The notes: generated from the letters alone by a model not told the origin. A stretch of DNA of 64,000 bases from Alphaproteobacteria bacterium (GCA_040905865.1 JBBDQU010000066.1:1-64000); one strand, 5' to 3'. Shown: positions 1 to 8,094, counted from the first letter of the stretch. Program-made: numbers and translations.

Positions 1-12
1 GCCTGGTCCCAA

Positions 13-45
13 GCGGAAAGGGGCCGCAATATTGCGTTTTTCCGC
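13..45. promoter_or_regulatory. Nested inverted repeat upstream of greB
   Basis: GCGGAAA at 13-19 pairs with TTTCCGC at 39-45. Inside it lies a perfect 12-base palindrome, CGCAATATTGCG, at 25-36. It stands 38 bases ahead of the greB start, so it could be an operator or a hairpin ending an upstream transcript. No T-run of terminator length follows. The function is inferred only from position. Confidence 0.25.
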
Positions 46-82
46 AGCCTGTTAAGACCGGCCGGTGGCGGGGGAAAGACCG

Positions 83-634
83 GTGAGCAAGGCTTTCACC
101 AGGGAAACCGAGGTCGAGGAGGTCGAACCCGATGCCGGACCGGCGATCCCGAAGGGCGTGAAGAATTACATCACGCCGGAAGGTTTCGAGAAGATGCGGG
201 CGGAGCTGAAGCAGTTGCTCAGCGAAGAACGGCCGAAGGTTGTCGAGGTCGTATCCTGGGCGGCGGGCAATGGCGACCGGTCGGAAAACGGCGACTATAT
301 CTACGGCAAGAAGCGGCTGCGCGAAATCGACCGTCGTATCCGTTTTCTGCAGAAACGGATGGAAATCGCCGAGGTTGTCGATCCCGCGAAACAGACCAGC
401 CGCGACCGGGTTTTCTTCGGCGCGACCGTGACCTATTGCGATGAAAATGATCGGGAACGCACGGTGCGTATCGTCGGCATCGACGAGGCGCGGCTGGAAA
501 ACGGCGAGGTGAGCTGGGTGTCGCCCGTCGCCCGCGCGCTGATGCGGGCCGGCGAAGGCGATGTCGTCCGGATGAAGACGCCGAATGGCGACATGGAAAT
601 CGAGATCCTGACGATCCGTTACGGAGACGGGTAG
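83..634 (+). CDS. greB: Transcription elongation factor GreB
   Basis: GreA/GreB factors enter the secondary channel of RNA polymerase and stimulate cleavage of backtracked RNA, rescuing stalled complexes. The 183-residue product has the expected layout: an N-terminal coiled-coil with the acidic tip (GDRSENGDYIYGKKRLREID, about residues 64-83), then a C-terminal FKBP-like domain ending in MEIEILTIRYG. YIYGKK plus the basic, longer N-terminus favour GreB over GreA. I chose the GTG at 83 because the protein then begins MSKAFTRE, typical of GreB, with GGGGGAAAG about 7 bases upstream. An in-frame GTG at 65 would add six residues. It converges on the aldolase gene with only 7 bases between stop codons. 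Confidence 0.9.
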   Translation: MSKAFTRETEVEEVEPDAGPAIPKGVKNYITPEGFEKMRAELKQLLSEERPKVVEVVSWAAGNGDRSENGDYIYGKKRLREIDRRIRFLQKRMEIAEVVDPAKQTSRDRVFFGATVTYCDENDRERTVRIVGIDEARLENGEVSWVSPVARALMRAGEGDVVRMKTPNGDMEIEILTIRYGDG

Positions 635-641
635 CGCCGGG

Positions 642-1358
642 TTACAACCTGTCGGCGCCCGCCCGCGCCGCGTAATAATCCCAGGCGCGTTCCATCGCCA
701 GCGGCCCGATCAGCGCTTCCGGCGTTTTTTCGATCTCCCCGGGGCTGAGATACGTCACATTGCCCAGCGGCATGGTCTGTAGCTGCAGTTTTGCATTCAC
801 ATGGGTATAGACGGCGGCGAGCGTCACTTCCCGGATGCTGGCGCCGGTCACGGTACAGCCATGGCCGCGCATCAGCACGACCCGCGCATCGCCCAGCGCC
901 CGCGCCATGTCGCGCGCCTGTTCCATATCGGTCACCAGCAGCGACGTATCGCCGAACCGGTCCGCGATATCCCATACGGGGACATGGGCGCCAATGACTC
1001 CGGTCGTGTGCACCAGCGGGCGCAGCGGCGTCTTCGTCACTGTGAAGGGGATGATTTCATGCGCGTGGTTATGGATGACCGCATGCACATCCGGCCGGGC
1101 TTCGTAAATGGCGCCATGGATATGCCGTTCGGCATAGGGTTTGCGGTCGTCCTTGCCGATACTGTCGCCGGTCAGGTGAAATTCCATGATGTCGGCGGCG
1201 GTTACCAGCGACGGGCTGCGCGACCGCGAAATAAAATACTGGTCCGGTTTTCCGGGATTTCGCGCGCTGACATGGCCAAAGGCATCGGCGATGCCTTCAT
1301 GGGCCAGAATGCGGTTCGCGATCACGATATCGCGCTTGATTTCGGTAATCCTGAACAT
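642..1358 (-). CDS. Class II aldolase/adducin family protein
   Basis: This 238-residue protein belongs to the zinc-dependent class II aldolase/adducin family (fuculose-phosphate aldolase, RhaD and related epimerases or decarboxylases). Visible features are FGHVSAR near residue 28, the metal-binding pair HNHAHE near residue 97, and a second metal histidine in MRGHGCTVTG near residue 164. These fit a cytosolic lyase cleaving a C-C bond in a hydroxylated acid or sugar phosphate. A GAGG ribosome site precedes the ATG. It is the last gene of a seven-gene minus-strand operon, 48 bases after the SDR dehydrogenase, which suggests it acts on a product of that enzyme or of the LuxC/LuxE pair. The substrate cannot be read from sequence. 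Confidence 0.85.
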   Translation of the reverse strand: MFRITEIKRDIVIANRILAHEGIADAFGHVSARNPGKPDQYFISRSRSPSLVTAADIMEFHLTGDSIGKDDRKPYAERHIHGAIYEARPDVHAVIHNHAHEIIPFTVTKTPLRPLVHTTGVIGAHVPVWDIADRFGDTSLLVTDMEQARDMARALGDARVVLMRGHGCTVTGASIREVTLAAVYTHVNAKLQLQTMPLGNVTYLSPGEIEKTPEALIGPLAMERAWDYYAARAGADRL

Positions 1359-1406
1359 CCCGGTCGCCTCAAGAGACGGGCCCCGCTGGCCCGCCCGGCG
1401 CGGATG

Positions 1407-2174
1407 CTACCCCATCACCAGCCCGCCATCCACAAATAGCGTCTGGCCGGTCATGAACCGGCTCCATTCGGAAGCGAGGAACAGGACCGGGCCGGTCACG
1501 TCCTCCGGCGTCGCGATGCGGCGCAGCGGGGTCTGTTCGATGATGGCGTCCTTTACCGCTTCCTTCGTACCGCGGCTGGCATCGGTCGGATAGACCAGCC
1601 CGGGGGCGACGCAGTTGACGCGGACACCCAGGGGTCCCAGTTCCGCCGCCAGCGTGCGGCTGAACCCGACCAGCGCGGATTTGGCGGTGGTATATTCGTG
1701 ATAGGGGACGACCGCGCGCGCGATGAGGTCGGTTGCGATATTGACGATGCTGCCCGTCGCCCGCCGCGTCATCACCGGCGACACCGCATGGCACAGGTTG
1801 AAGGTGGATTGCAGCGCGCTGTCGACCTGGTCGCGGTAATCGGTCCAGTCCAGTTCGTCGAATCTTTTACGGTTATCCGGATCGAAGGCGTAGGGACGGA
1901 AGGCATTGTTGATGACGGCATCGATCCGGCCGAACTCCTCCGCCACCGTATCGACCATTCGCTGCATGGCGGTTCCGTCGGTGACGTCGGCCTGAATTGC
2001 CAGGGCGTCGCCGCCCGCCGCCTTGCAGGCATCGACAGTGCGGTTCGCGGCATCCGCGTTCCGCAGGTAATTGACGACCACATTGCCGCCTTCCGCGGCG
2101 AAGGCCCTGGCGACGGCCGCGCCGATGCCGCGGCTGGCGCCGGTGACGATGACAGTCTGCCCGCGAAAATCCAT
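1407..2174 (-). CDS. SDR family oxidoreductase (FabG-like)
   Basis: A classical short-chain dehydrogenase of 255 residues. It has the NAD(P)-binding TGASRGIG at residues 11-18, a diverged NNA motif (INNAF, near 89), the catalytic YTTAK (Tyr-x3-Lys, near 160), and the C-terminal GQTLFVDGG of the FabG/glucose-dehydrogenase group. It would oxidise or reduce a hydroxyl/keto substrate in the cytosol. It lies 19 bases after the ABC binding-protein gene and 48 bases before the aldolase, so it is very probably cotranscribed with the importer and the LuxC/LuxE-like genes. Family membership is certain; substrate and cofactor preference are not. Confidence 0.9.
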   Translation of the reverse strand: MDFRGQTVIVTGASRGIGAAVARAFAAEGGNVVVNYLRNADAANRTVDACKAAGGDALAIQADVTDGTAMQRMVDTVAEEFGRIDAVINNAFRPYAFDPDNRKRFDELDWTDYRDQVDSALQSTFNLCHAVSPVMTRRATGSIVNIATDLIARAVVPYHEYTTAKSALVGFSRTLAAELGPLGVRVNCVAPGLVYPTDASRGTKEAVKDAIIEQTPLRRIATPEDVTGPVLFLASEWSRFMTGQTLFVDGGLVMG

Positions 2175-2193
2175 CGTTTGCCGCCGCGCCGGA

Positions 2194-3183
2194 CTATTTC
2201 GGCAGCAGGTCGGTGCGCACGACTTTGGTGATGTCGATGTCGTTCTTGATCAGGCCGAGCAACTTGAACGTCGCCGCCCCCTGCTCCAGCGGCTCGATAT
2301 CGAACGCGCCGAGGCCGTGTTTCGCCGTCGTCGGCGAAATCGCGGACCGGTTTCGCAGCTTGATGATTCCCAGATTGACCTCTTCGTCCTTGCCGTTGAT
2401 CGCGCGGGTCATCGCGATCTTCGCGGCCTCCACCGGTTTGGCGATCATCCAGGCCGCGCTGTCCCTGTATGCTTCCAGGAAACGGCGCAACAGATCCTTC
2501 TTCGTGTTGTACATTTCCTCGGTGACGACAAACAGGTCGCTGGGCAGGTTCAGATAATCGCGTACCTCGATTACATTGACTTCGCCCAGGCCCTTCATCC
2601 TGCCGACAAACAGGCCCGTATCGGTTGCCGACGTGGCGTCGACCTGTCCCTGGACGACCGGCGCGAAATTGAGCAGGCCGGTGACCTCGATAGTGACGTC
2701 CTCTTCCGACATGCCGGCCTGCGCCAGCAGGAGCTGCAGGTTCTGGCGGGTGCCGCTGTTCAGGCTGTAAACACCGACACGCTTTCCTTTCAGGTCCGCC
2801 GGTTTGGTGATGTTGCGGGATTTCGGGGAAACCACATTGAAGACGTTTTGCGGGTAAATATTATAGATCGCGATCAGCTTTTCACCCCTGTCCAACGCGA
2901 TAAACAGGCTGGCGGGATCGGTGAAGGCGATGTCCGCCTGTCCCGACAGCATGTTGACGATGGCCGAACCGCCGCCGGTACCCGGCACGTAGACGAGATC
3001 GATTCCCTTCGCCTTGAAGAAGCCCTTGTCCGGTTCCGCCAGCAGGTTGGTGATTTCGCTGATCGCCGGGCTCCAGCCGGCAACGGTGACCGTGTCGAGC
3101 GCCTGGGCTGCCGCCGGCCCGGCCAGCGCCAGCATGGCGGAACAGACGATGAGGAAGGGGGTGCGCAGCAGCTTGCGGATCAT
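2194..3183 (-). CDS. ABC transporter substrate-binding protein (SsuA/NMT1-like)
   Basis: A periplasmic solute-binding protein of 329 residues of the SsuA/TauA/NMT1-THI5 fold. It has a signal peptide (MIRKLLRTPF then a hydrophobic stretch ending AAAQA, residues 1-27), then VTVAGWSP and a receptor core with GTGGGSAIVNMLSGQADIAF. Such proteins bind sulfonates, nitrate, thiamine precursors or aromatic acids. I chose the ATG at 3183 because it makes a 4-base ATGA overlap with the permease stop and starts a clean signal peptide; a longer reading would add 12 unconvincing residues. Permease and ATPase lie directly upstream in the operon. The ligand is unknown. Confidence 0.88.
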   Translation of the reverse strand: MIRKLLRTPFLIVCSAMLALAGPAAAQALDTVTVAGWSPAISEITNLLAEPDKGFFKAKGIDLVYVPGTGGGSAIVNMLSGQADIAFTDPASLFIALDRGEKLIAIYNIYPQNVFNVVSPKSRNITKPADLKGKRVGVYSLNSGTRQNLQLLLAQAGMSEEDVTIEVTGLLNFAPVVQGQVDATSATDTGLFVGRMKGLGEVNVIEVRDYLNLPSDLFVVTEEMYNTKKDLLRRFLEAYRDSAAWMIAKPVEAAKIAMTRAINGKDEEVNLGIIKLRNRSAISPTTAKHGLGAFDIEPLEQGAATFKLLGLIKNDIDITKVVRTDLLPK

Positions 3184-3938
3184 TGTTCGGTTCCTGTCAC
3201 ATGTTTGCGAAGCAGCCATTTTTCGAACCAGATTGTCGCCTGAAAGAGGAGCATTCCAAGTATCGTTATGACGATCAGTACGGCGAACATCAAGGGCGAG
3301 TCCATCATCCCCTGCGAGGCGATGATCAGCGCGCCCAGCCCTTCACGCCCGCCGATGAATTCGCCGACCACCGCGCCGACCAGCGACAGCACCACAGCGA
3401 CCCGGAACCCGGCCATGATCACCGGCAGACCGGCAGGGATTTTCAGCCGCAGCAGGGTCTGCATTCGCGTCGCGCCCAGCATGCGAAACAGTTCTCGCTT
3501 CTGCGGGTCGACATGCTGGATCGCGGTCAGCGTGTTCTCCAGCAACGGAAAGAAACAGATCAGCGCCGTGATGACCACGATGGAGGTCATGCCGAAACCG
3601 AACCAGATGATAAACAGCGGCGCCAGCGCCAGCTTCGGAATCACCTGACTGGCGATGATATAGGGATACAGGATTCGGCGCAAAAAGGCGGATTCGCCCA
3701 GCACGACGCCGCAGACAAACCCGACGATGCAGCCCGTGGCGAGCCCGAGCAGCATTTCCGCCGCCGTCAGCCAGATATGCGGCAGCAGGTAGCCGCTGGT
3801 CAGCCCGCTCCACAGCGTGTCGAGCACCGCCGACAGCGACGGCAGCACCAGTTCGGGAAAGCCGGAAACGCGGGAAAACACTTCCCAGCCAATCAGGAAG
3901 GCGACGAACAGCGCGGCGGAAATCAGCCTGTGTGTCAT
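3180..3938 (-). CDS. ABC transporter permease (SsuC/TauC-like)
   Basis: An inner-membrane permease of about 252 residues with some six hydrophobic helices. The inner-membrane loop EFIGGREGLGALIIASQG is the EAA-type contact for the ATPase and is typical of the SsuC/TauC/NrtB branch. The start at 3938 gives MTHRLISAALFV and overlaps the ATPase stop as ATGA; the same overlap recurs at its own 3' end with the binding-protein gene. This tight coupling shows a single importer unit. The transported compound is presumably the substrate of the linked reductase/aldolase enzymes, which is inference. Confidence 0.88.
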   Translation of the reverse strand: MTHRLISAALFVAFLIGWEVFSRVSGFPELVLPSLSAVLDTLWSGLTSGYLLPHIWLTAAEMLLGLATGCIVGFVCGVVLGESAFLRRILYPYIIASQVIPKLALAPLFIIWFGFGMTSIVVITALICFFPLLENTLTAIQHVDPQKRELFRMLGATRMQTLLRLKIPAGLPVIMAGFRVAVVLSLVGAVVGEFIGGREGLGALIIASQGMMDSPLMFAVLIVITILGMLLFQATIWFEKWLLRKHVTGTEQ

Positions 3939-4690
3939 GCCGGTACATCCATCGCATGGCGGACATCCGCGCACAGCGCGGTGAAGTTCTGAGTGAACCG
4001 GATTTCCCCGTCGCGCGGCCGGGGCAAGGGGATCGTCAGGTCGCGGATCAGCCGCCCGCGATCCATCACCGCAACCCGGTCGGCCAGATACACGGCTTCA
4101 CGGATGTCATGGGTCACGAACATTACCGTCGTGTTGCGCAGCCGGAACAGGCGCAGCAGGTCGTCCTGCAGTTCCTCGCGCGTGATTGCATCCAGTGCGG
4201 CGAAGGGTTCGTCCAGCAGCAGCACGGGGGGCTCCAGGATCAGCGCCCGGGCAATGGCGACGCGGCTCTGCTGCCCGCCGGAAAGCTGCGTCGCGTTGCG
4301 GTCGCCCAGTCCCGACAGTCCGACCAGCGTCAGCAGCGCCTCCAGCTTCTCCCGGTCTGCGGCGCCCGGCCGCCGTTTCAGCGAAATCGGCAGCAGGATG
4401 TTTTCCGCCACCGTCAGCCATTCAAGCAGGGTCGGCCGCTGGAACACGAACCCGATCTGTTCGCCCGGCTCGCGCACCGTCCGGCCCTGCAAGGTAATCG
4501 ATCCGCTATCGGGTTGCAGCAGCCCGGCGACAAGTTTCAGCAGGGTGGTCTTGCCGCAGCCGCTGCGCCCGACCAGGCAGTGGAAATCGCCCTCGCCGAT
4601 GGACCAGTCGAAACCGTCGACGATAAGTTCCGGCTTGCCGTCCGAATCCCGGTAGGTATGGGTGACGCCCCGCAGGCTTACGAAATCCAT
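3935..4690 (-). CDS. ABC transporter ATP-binding protein (SsuB/TauB-like)
   Basis: The 251-residue ATPase shows Walker A GRSGCGKTT near residue 42, Q-loop VFQRPTLLEW, signature LSGGQQSRVAIARAL near 137, Walker B VLLLDEPFAALD near 157, and the switch histidine in FVTHDIREA. It energises import through the neighbouring permease. It lies 10 bases after the LuxC-like gene and overlaps the permease by 4 bases. Sequence style matches nitrate/sulfonate/taurine-type importers; a more exact substrate cannot be assigned. Confidence 0.9.
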   Translation of the reverse strand: MDFVSLRGVTHTYRDSDGKPELIVDGFDWSIGEGDFHCLVGRSGCGKTTLLKLVAGLLQPDSGSITLQGRTVREPGEQIGFVFQRPTLLEWLTVAENILLPISLKRRPGAADREKLEALLTLVGLSGLGDRNATQLSGGQQSRVAIARALILEPPVLLLDEPFAALDAITREELQDDLLRLFRLRNTTVMFVTHDIREAVYLADRVAVMDRGRLIRDLTIPLPRPRDGEIRFTQNFTALCADVRHAMDVPA

Positions 4691-4700
4691 CTCGCCCGCG

Positions 4701-6152
4701 TCAGTCGGTATAGGGGGCGAAGGCTTCGGCGGCGGTCTCCGCCGAGCGTTCGACTTCGACCATGCTGATCAGGTCCAGCAGGTTAAACCGTCCGTCATGA
4801 TGCCAGCCTGCTTCGGGCGCCGTCATGCTGCCCAGCGCGCAGATGCGCGTCACCCCTGCTTCGCCCAATATACCCGACAGCCGGTGCAGCTCTTCCGGCG
4901 CGGCGGCAATGCCAGCCGTCTGCAGGAAGGCTTTGAACGGCGCAACCAGCGGCGCGACCTCGTCCAGCGCATCGACCGCGACAATGCGGATCGTCCGGTT
5001 CAGCCCGCTGGGGTCCAGGGTCGTCGCGGCGTCGCTGTACACCGCGCACCAGCTACCGGTTTCGCCGGCAATCACATCCATTTCCGGGCGGGACATCGCC
5101 TCGGTTTCCGCCGCGTCGCGCCAGGCGGCAATGCCGCCGGCTTCCGCGATGGTCAGTTCCCGGCGCGGATACTTTGCCTCGAACCCGGCCAGCGCATGGG
5201 CGACATATTTTGTGAATTCGCGCGGCGATACCCGGCCGCCGCGTTCCACGAAGAACAGATGCGGCGAATAACAGCCCTGCTGGTCGTAGCGCACCACGTC
5301 ATAGGCCGCCTGCCGCGCCACGCCCGGCGCCTTGCGCGTGTCCAGCGCGGCGCGGGAAATCATGCCGAAGCTGACCTTGTGCCCATGCGGCAGGTAACGC
5401 GTCGTGACCGGGATCCGCCGGCGCAGGTCGGACAGCGCCTCATTGCCGCCATAGGCGATCACGGTATCGGCCTGTTTCAGCAGCGCTTCCTCGCGTGCCG
5501 CGTCGCCGCCCTTCCACCATACGATGGCGAGGCAATTGGCGAGCCTTGGTTCCACTTCCGCCAGCAACCGCGCGAACCAGCCGGCGAACAACGGCTCGCC
5601 GCTCGGCAGTTTGCCGATGTTCCCCGCCTTGACCAGCAATCCGGCCACCAGGCTCCACAGCGGCAGGCCCGGCACATTCCCGGCCCAGACATGGACCAGC
5701 AGGCCGGGACCGACGGCTTTCGTAAAGCCGCCCTTCGGCGCGGGCTGGAATTCGTCCAGGACTTTCGGATTGGCGAAATCCTCGGCGATGAATTTCCGCA
5801 ATTCCGGCTTGCGGAAGGTTTTCAGGTAACCGGTCAGGCCGAGCCGAACCATCTCCGCGTCATAGCCGCTGACCAGCGGCAGCAGCGCCTCGCATTTCCG
5901 CCGGTACGGATCGTTGCGATCCAGCAGCCGGGCGATGGCGCGGTCGATTACCTCGACGATTTCCGACACCGTCATGGCTTTCAGCACGTCACGGCTCGCC
6001 TGTTTCACCCGGGTGGCCAGCGCATCCATCTGCGCGTCGTCCAGCACGGGCACCTCGACCGCCAGCGCCGCATTGCCGCGCGCGAAGTTCAGCACCCGCC
6101 ATTCGACGTCGGCCTCGGCAATGCCCGGAAGATACCCTGCCCGTTCGGTCAA
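4701..6152 (-). CDS. LuxC-like acyl-CoA reductase
   Basis: The protein resembles the LuxC family (PF05893), which reduces an activated acyl group to an aldehyde with NADPH. In light-emitting bacteria LuxC forms the fatty acid reductase with LuxE. Visible landmarks are HVWAGNVPGLPLW near residue 154 and RYDQQGCYSPHLFF near 288, where Cys294 matches the acyl-thioester cysteine of LuxC (Cys286 in Vibrio harveyi). The length of 483 is near the family's usual 475-480. The start is probably TTG at 6152, nine bases after a GAGGGG and 5 bases after the LuxE-like stop; no in-frame ATG lies nearby. It sits between a LuxE-like ligase and an importer. No luciferase luxAB genes are in the window, so light production is not implied. 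Confidence 0.82.
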   Translation of the reverse strand: MTERAGYLPGIAEADVEWRVLNFARGNAALAVEVPVLDDAQMDALATRVKQASRDVLKAMTVSEIVEVIDRAIARLLDRNDPYRRKCEALLPLVSGYDAEMVRLGLTGYLKTFRKPELRKFIAEDFANPKVLDEFQPAPKGGFTKAVGPGLLVHVWAGNVPGLPLWSLVAGLLVKAGNIGKLPSGEPLFAGWFARLLAEVEPRLANCLAIVWWKGGDAAREEALLKQADTVIAYGGNEALSDLRRRIPVTTRYLPHGHKVSFGMISRAALDTRKAPGVARQAAYDVVRYDQQGCYSPHLFFVERGGRVSPREFTKYVAHALAGFEAKYPRRELTIAEAGGIAAWRDAAETEAMSRPEMDVIAGETGSWCAVYSDAATTLDPSGLNRTIRIVAVDALDEVAPLVAPFKAFLQTAGIAAAPEELHRLSGILGEAGVTRICALGSMTAPEAGWHHDGRFNLLDLISMVEVERSAETAAEAFAPYTD

Positions 6153-6157
6153 ACCGG

Positions 6158-7237
6158 TTATCCCCTCGCGGCTTCCAGAAAGGCGTCGACCGCCATGGAA
6201 CAGCCCTTCGCTTCCGCGCCCTGCACCCGGCCCAGCAGCAGGAACCCTCCGTCGGCCGCGATCCCGGCGTCTTCGGTCAGGATGGCGGAAACGCAGTTGA
6301 AATGGGCCAGGTCGCAATGCACGATCACCCCGGTCTCGCCGCGCGGCAGTTCCGCCCCGGTCAGCGGGTTGATGATGCGGCTGCGGATCCAGTGCGGTCC
6401 GGATTTCACCGACGGCACGACTGCGTTGCCGTTGTCGTAGAACTGGGTGCTCAATTCGGTCATGCCGTACATGTTGATGCAGTTGCCGCGCGGCACGCCG
6501 AACGCCGCCGATAGCTGATCGTAGAAGTCATCCATTTCCAGTTCGCGCGACTGCCCCTTGAACCCGCCGGTATCGAGGATTCGGCTGCCGACCGGCAGTT
6601 TTGCACTGCGTCCCGATTCGCGCATTTCGTCCATCAGGTGCACGAAACTGTAGGTCGCGCCCAGCAGCGCATAGCGTTCGCCAGTCGTTTCCGCATGGTC
6701 CAGCGCGGCATACAGCGTGTCCGTATCCAGCCCGTCCGGCCCGATCAGGGAATGGCTGTCGACCGTGCCGAATTCGCGCTTTGCCAGCGCCAGGTAATGC
6801 GCCAGCGACGAATTCGGCATCATGCTCTCGTCCGGAAACAGGATGCCGATGCGTATTTTCGCGCGCCCCGCCATGAAGCGTTCGCGGAAATGCGTTACCA
6901 TCGATGCGTCATAGACCCGCAGGTCCGGGTGGTGGCACTTGCCGCGCAGCTCGCCCCGGGTCGTGCCGCTGGTCATGAACACCGCCCCGGCGTCTTCCGC
7001 TGCGCAACAACTCAACGTCAGGTCCTTGTAGGCGTTGATCGGTACCGCGGGAATGTCGCGCCAGTCCTTCACCGTCCGCGCCGTCCGCCCGCGCTGCTGG
7101 CAGAACCGGCGATAGGGCTGGTTATTCTCGAACTGGTAGGCGAAGACGGTCAGCGCCATTGCGTTGAACGCATCGTCATCCGCGCCATCGCGGTCGATGA
7201 AGGCGAGCAACGCCTCAATAATTTGCGCTTCTGTCAT
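6158..7237 (-). CDS. LuxE-like acyl-protein synthetase
   Basis: This 359-residue protein matches the LuxE/acyl-protein synthetase family (PF04443), adenylate-forming enzymes that activate a carboxylic acid with ATP and hold the acyl group as a thioester. It shows the P-loop-like MTSGTTRGELRGKCHHP (about residues 88-104), the conserved MYGMTELSTQFYDN near 267, and a near-C-terminal GCS whose Cys346 sits where LuxE carries its acyl-accepting cysteine. It is the first gene of the seven-gene operon, 5 bases ahead of the LuxC-like gene. Together they should turn an acid into an aldehyde. Chain length or aromatic nature of the acid is unknown. Confidence 0.82.
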   Translation of the reverse strand: MTEAQIIEALLAFIDRDGADDDAFNAMALTVFAYQFENNQPYRRFCQQRGRTARTVKDWRDIPAVPINAYKDLTLSCCAAEDAGAVFMTSGTTRGELRGKCHHPDLRVYDASMVTHFRERFMAGRAKIRIGILFPDESMMPNSSLAHYLALAKREFGTVDSHSLIGPDGLDTDTLYAALDHAETTGERYALLGATYSFVHLMDEMRESGRSAKLPVGSRILDTGGFKGQSRELEMDDFYDQLSAAFGVPRGNCINMYGMTELSTQFYDNGNAVVPSVKSGPHWIRSRIINPLTGAELPRGETGVIVHCDLAHFNCVSAILTEDAGIAADGGFLLLGRVQGAEAKGCSMAVDAFLEAARG

Positions 7238-7268
7238 GCGGATCGAACCTGTTGGCGGGAAATTGGCG

Positions 7269-7333
7269 CTAGATCAGATTCACAGGTTTGAATGGAACCG
7301 CAACCGGTTCCATTCAAACCTGATGTGCTACAG
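7269..7333. repeat. Palindromic intergenic repeat, copy 1
   Basis: Two perfect 18-base arms, 7283-7300 and 7305-7322, flank the loop CAAC. The element starts CTAGATCAGATTCAC and ends ACCTGATGTGCTACAG. The right half (7306-7330) matches 60696-60720 at 22 of 25 positions, and the ends resemble the copy at 18773-18842. It lies between pcm and the LuxE-like gene, both on the minus strand, and might end the pcm transcript, though no T-run follows the stem directly. Confidence 0.65.
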
Positions 7334-7358
7334 TACCCACTATCGGGCGGGAGGCTGC

Positions 7359-8033
7359 TCAATTCAAGCCGCCCAGCAATGGCACAAACGCCACGGGCAG
7401 GTTGCAGCTTTCGCGGACCTTGCCGGTTTCGGCGTCCTTTTCCATCACGACGAGCGACTGGGTCATGTCCTGACGGCCGAGCGGGATGACCATGCGGCCG
7501 CCGGGGCGGAGTTGATCGAGCAGCGCCGTCGGCAGTGTCGCCGCCGCCGCCGTGACAAGGATTGCGTCATAGGGCGCCTCCGCTGGCCAGCCATTGCCGC
7601 CATCGCTGTAAATCACCGTGACATTATCGTAGCCCAGCCGTTTCAGCAGCGCCTTTGCGTCGCCGGCCAGCGATGCGATCCGTTCGACCGTCACGACGGT
7701 TTTGGCAATTTCCGCCAGCACCGCCGCCTGATAGCCGCAGCCCGTGCCGATTTCCAGCACATGCGATTGCGTCGTCAGGGCGGCAAGCTCGGTCATGATG
7801 GCGACGATGTAGGGCTGGGAAATCGTCTGCCCCTGCCCGATGGAAAGGGGCCGATTCTGATATGCCAGGTGCCGCAGGTCGTCCGGCACGAATTCTTCCC
7901 GGGGCACCGTTTCCAGCGCGGCGACGACCGCCGGGGAAAGCCGGGTTATGCCCACGTAGCGTCGAGTCGCCGCCACCTCCCGCGCGATTTCGTCCAGCAG
8001 GTACCGGCGCGCCTGTTCGTTTGCATCGGTCAT
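7359..8033 (-). CDS. pcm: Protein-L-isoaspartate O-methyltransferase
   Basis: Pcm methylates isoaspartyl residues in aged proteins with S-adenosylmethionine so they can be repaired. The 224-residue product has the family hallmarks RPLSIGQGQTISQPYIVA (about residues 61-78), the SAM-binding motif VLEIGTGCGYQAAVLAE (near 92), and RLGYDNVTVIYSDGGNGWP. It diverges from the chaperone gene htpG with about 100 bases between starts; both handle damaged protein. The ATG at 8033 begins MTDANEQARRYLLDEI. The reading frame stays open upstream, but that part is antisense to htpG and not plausible protein. Confidence 0.93.
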   Translation of the reverse strand: MTDANEQARRYLLDEIAREVAATRRYVGITRLSPAVVAALETVPREEFVPDDLRHLAYQNRPLSIGQGQTISQPYIVAIMTELAALTTQSHVLEIGTGCGYQAAVLAEIAKTVVTVERIASLAGDAKALLKRLGYDNVTVIYSDGGNGWPAEAPYDAILVTAAAATLPTALLDQLRPGGRMVIPLGRQDMTQSLVVMEKDAETGKVRESCNLPVAFVPLLGGLN

Positions 8034-8065
8034 GATGGCGCTTTCCGTAGTATCGAGGCAAAGGT

Positions 8066-8094
8066 CTTGCGACTCACGGCATCGTAACACATAT
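8066..8094 (+). promoter_or_regulatory. Possible heat-shock (sigma-32 type) promoter of htpG
   Basis: CTTGCG at 8066-8071 and ACATAT at 8089-8094 are 17 bases apart. This resembles the alphaproteobacterial RpoH pattern (CTTG, then a CYTATNT-like box) and sits 39 bases ahead of the htpG ATG. htpG is a classic heat-shock gene. The -10 match is only partial. Confidence 0.35.

Noticed and set aside
2071-3243. Long plus-strand frame across SDR and binding-protein genes
   Set aside because: It opposes two recognised genes and shows no conserved motifs.
4662-6440. 592-codon plus-strand frame opposite the LuxC-like gene
   Set aside because: Composition is typical of antisense frames in GC-rich DNA (many His, Arg, Gln) and the minus strand carries recognised motifs.
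642-7237. A bioluminescence operon
   Set aside because: luxA, luxB and luxD are missing; the LLM proteins elsewhere are of the F420/alkanesulfonate type and not in this operon.
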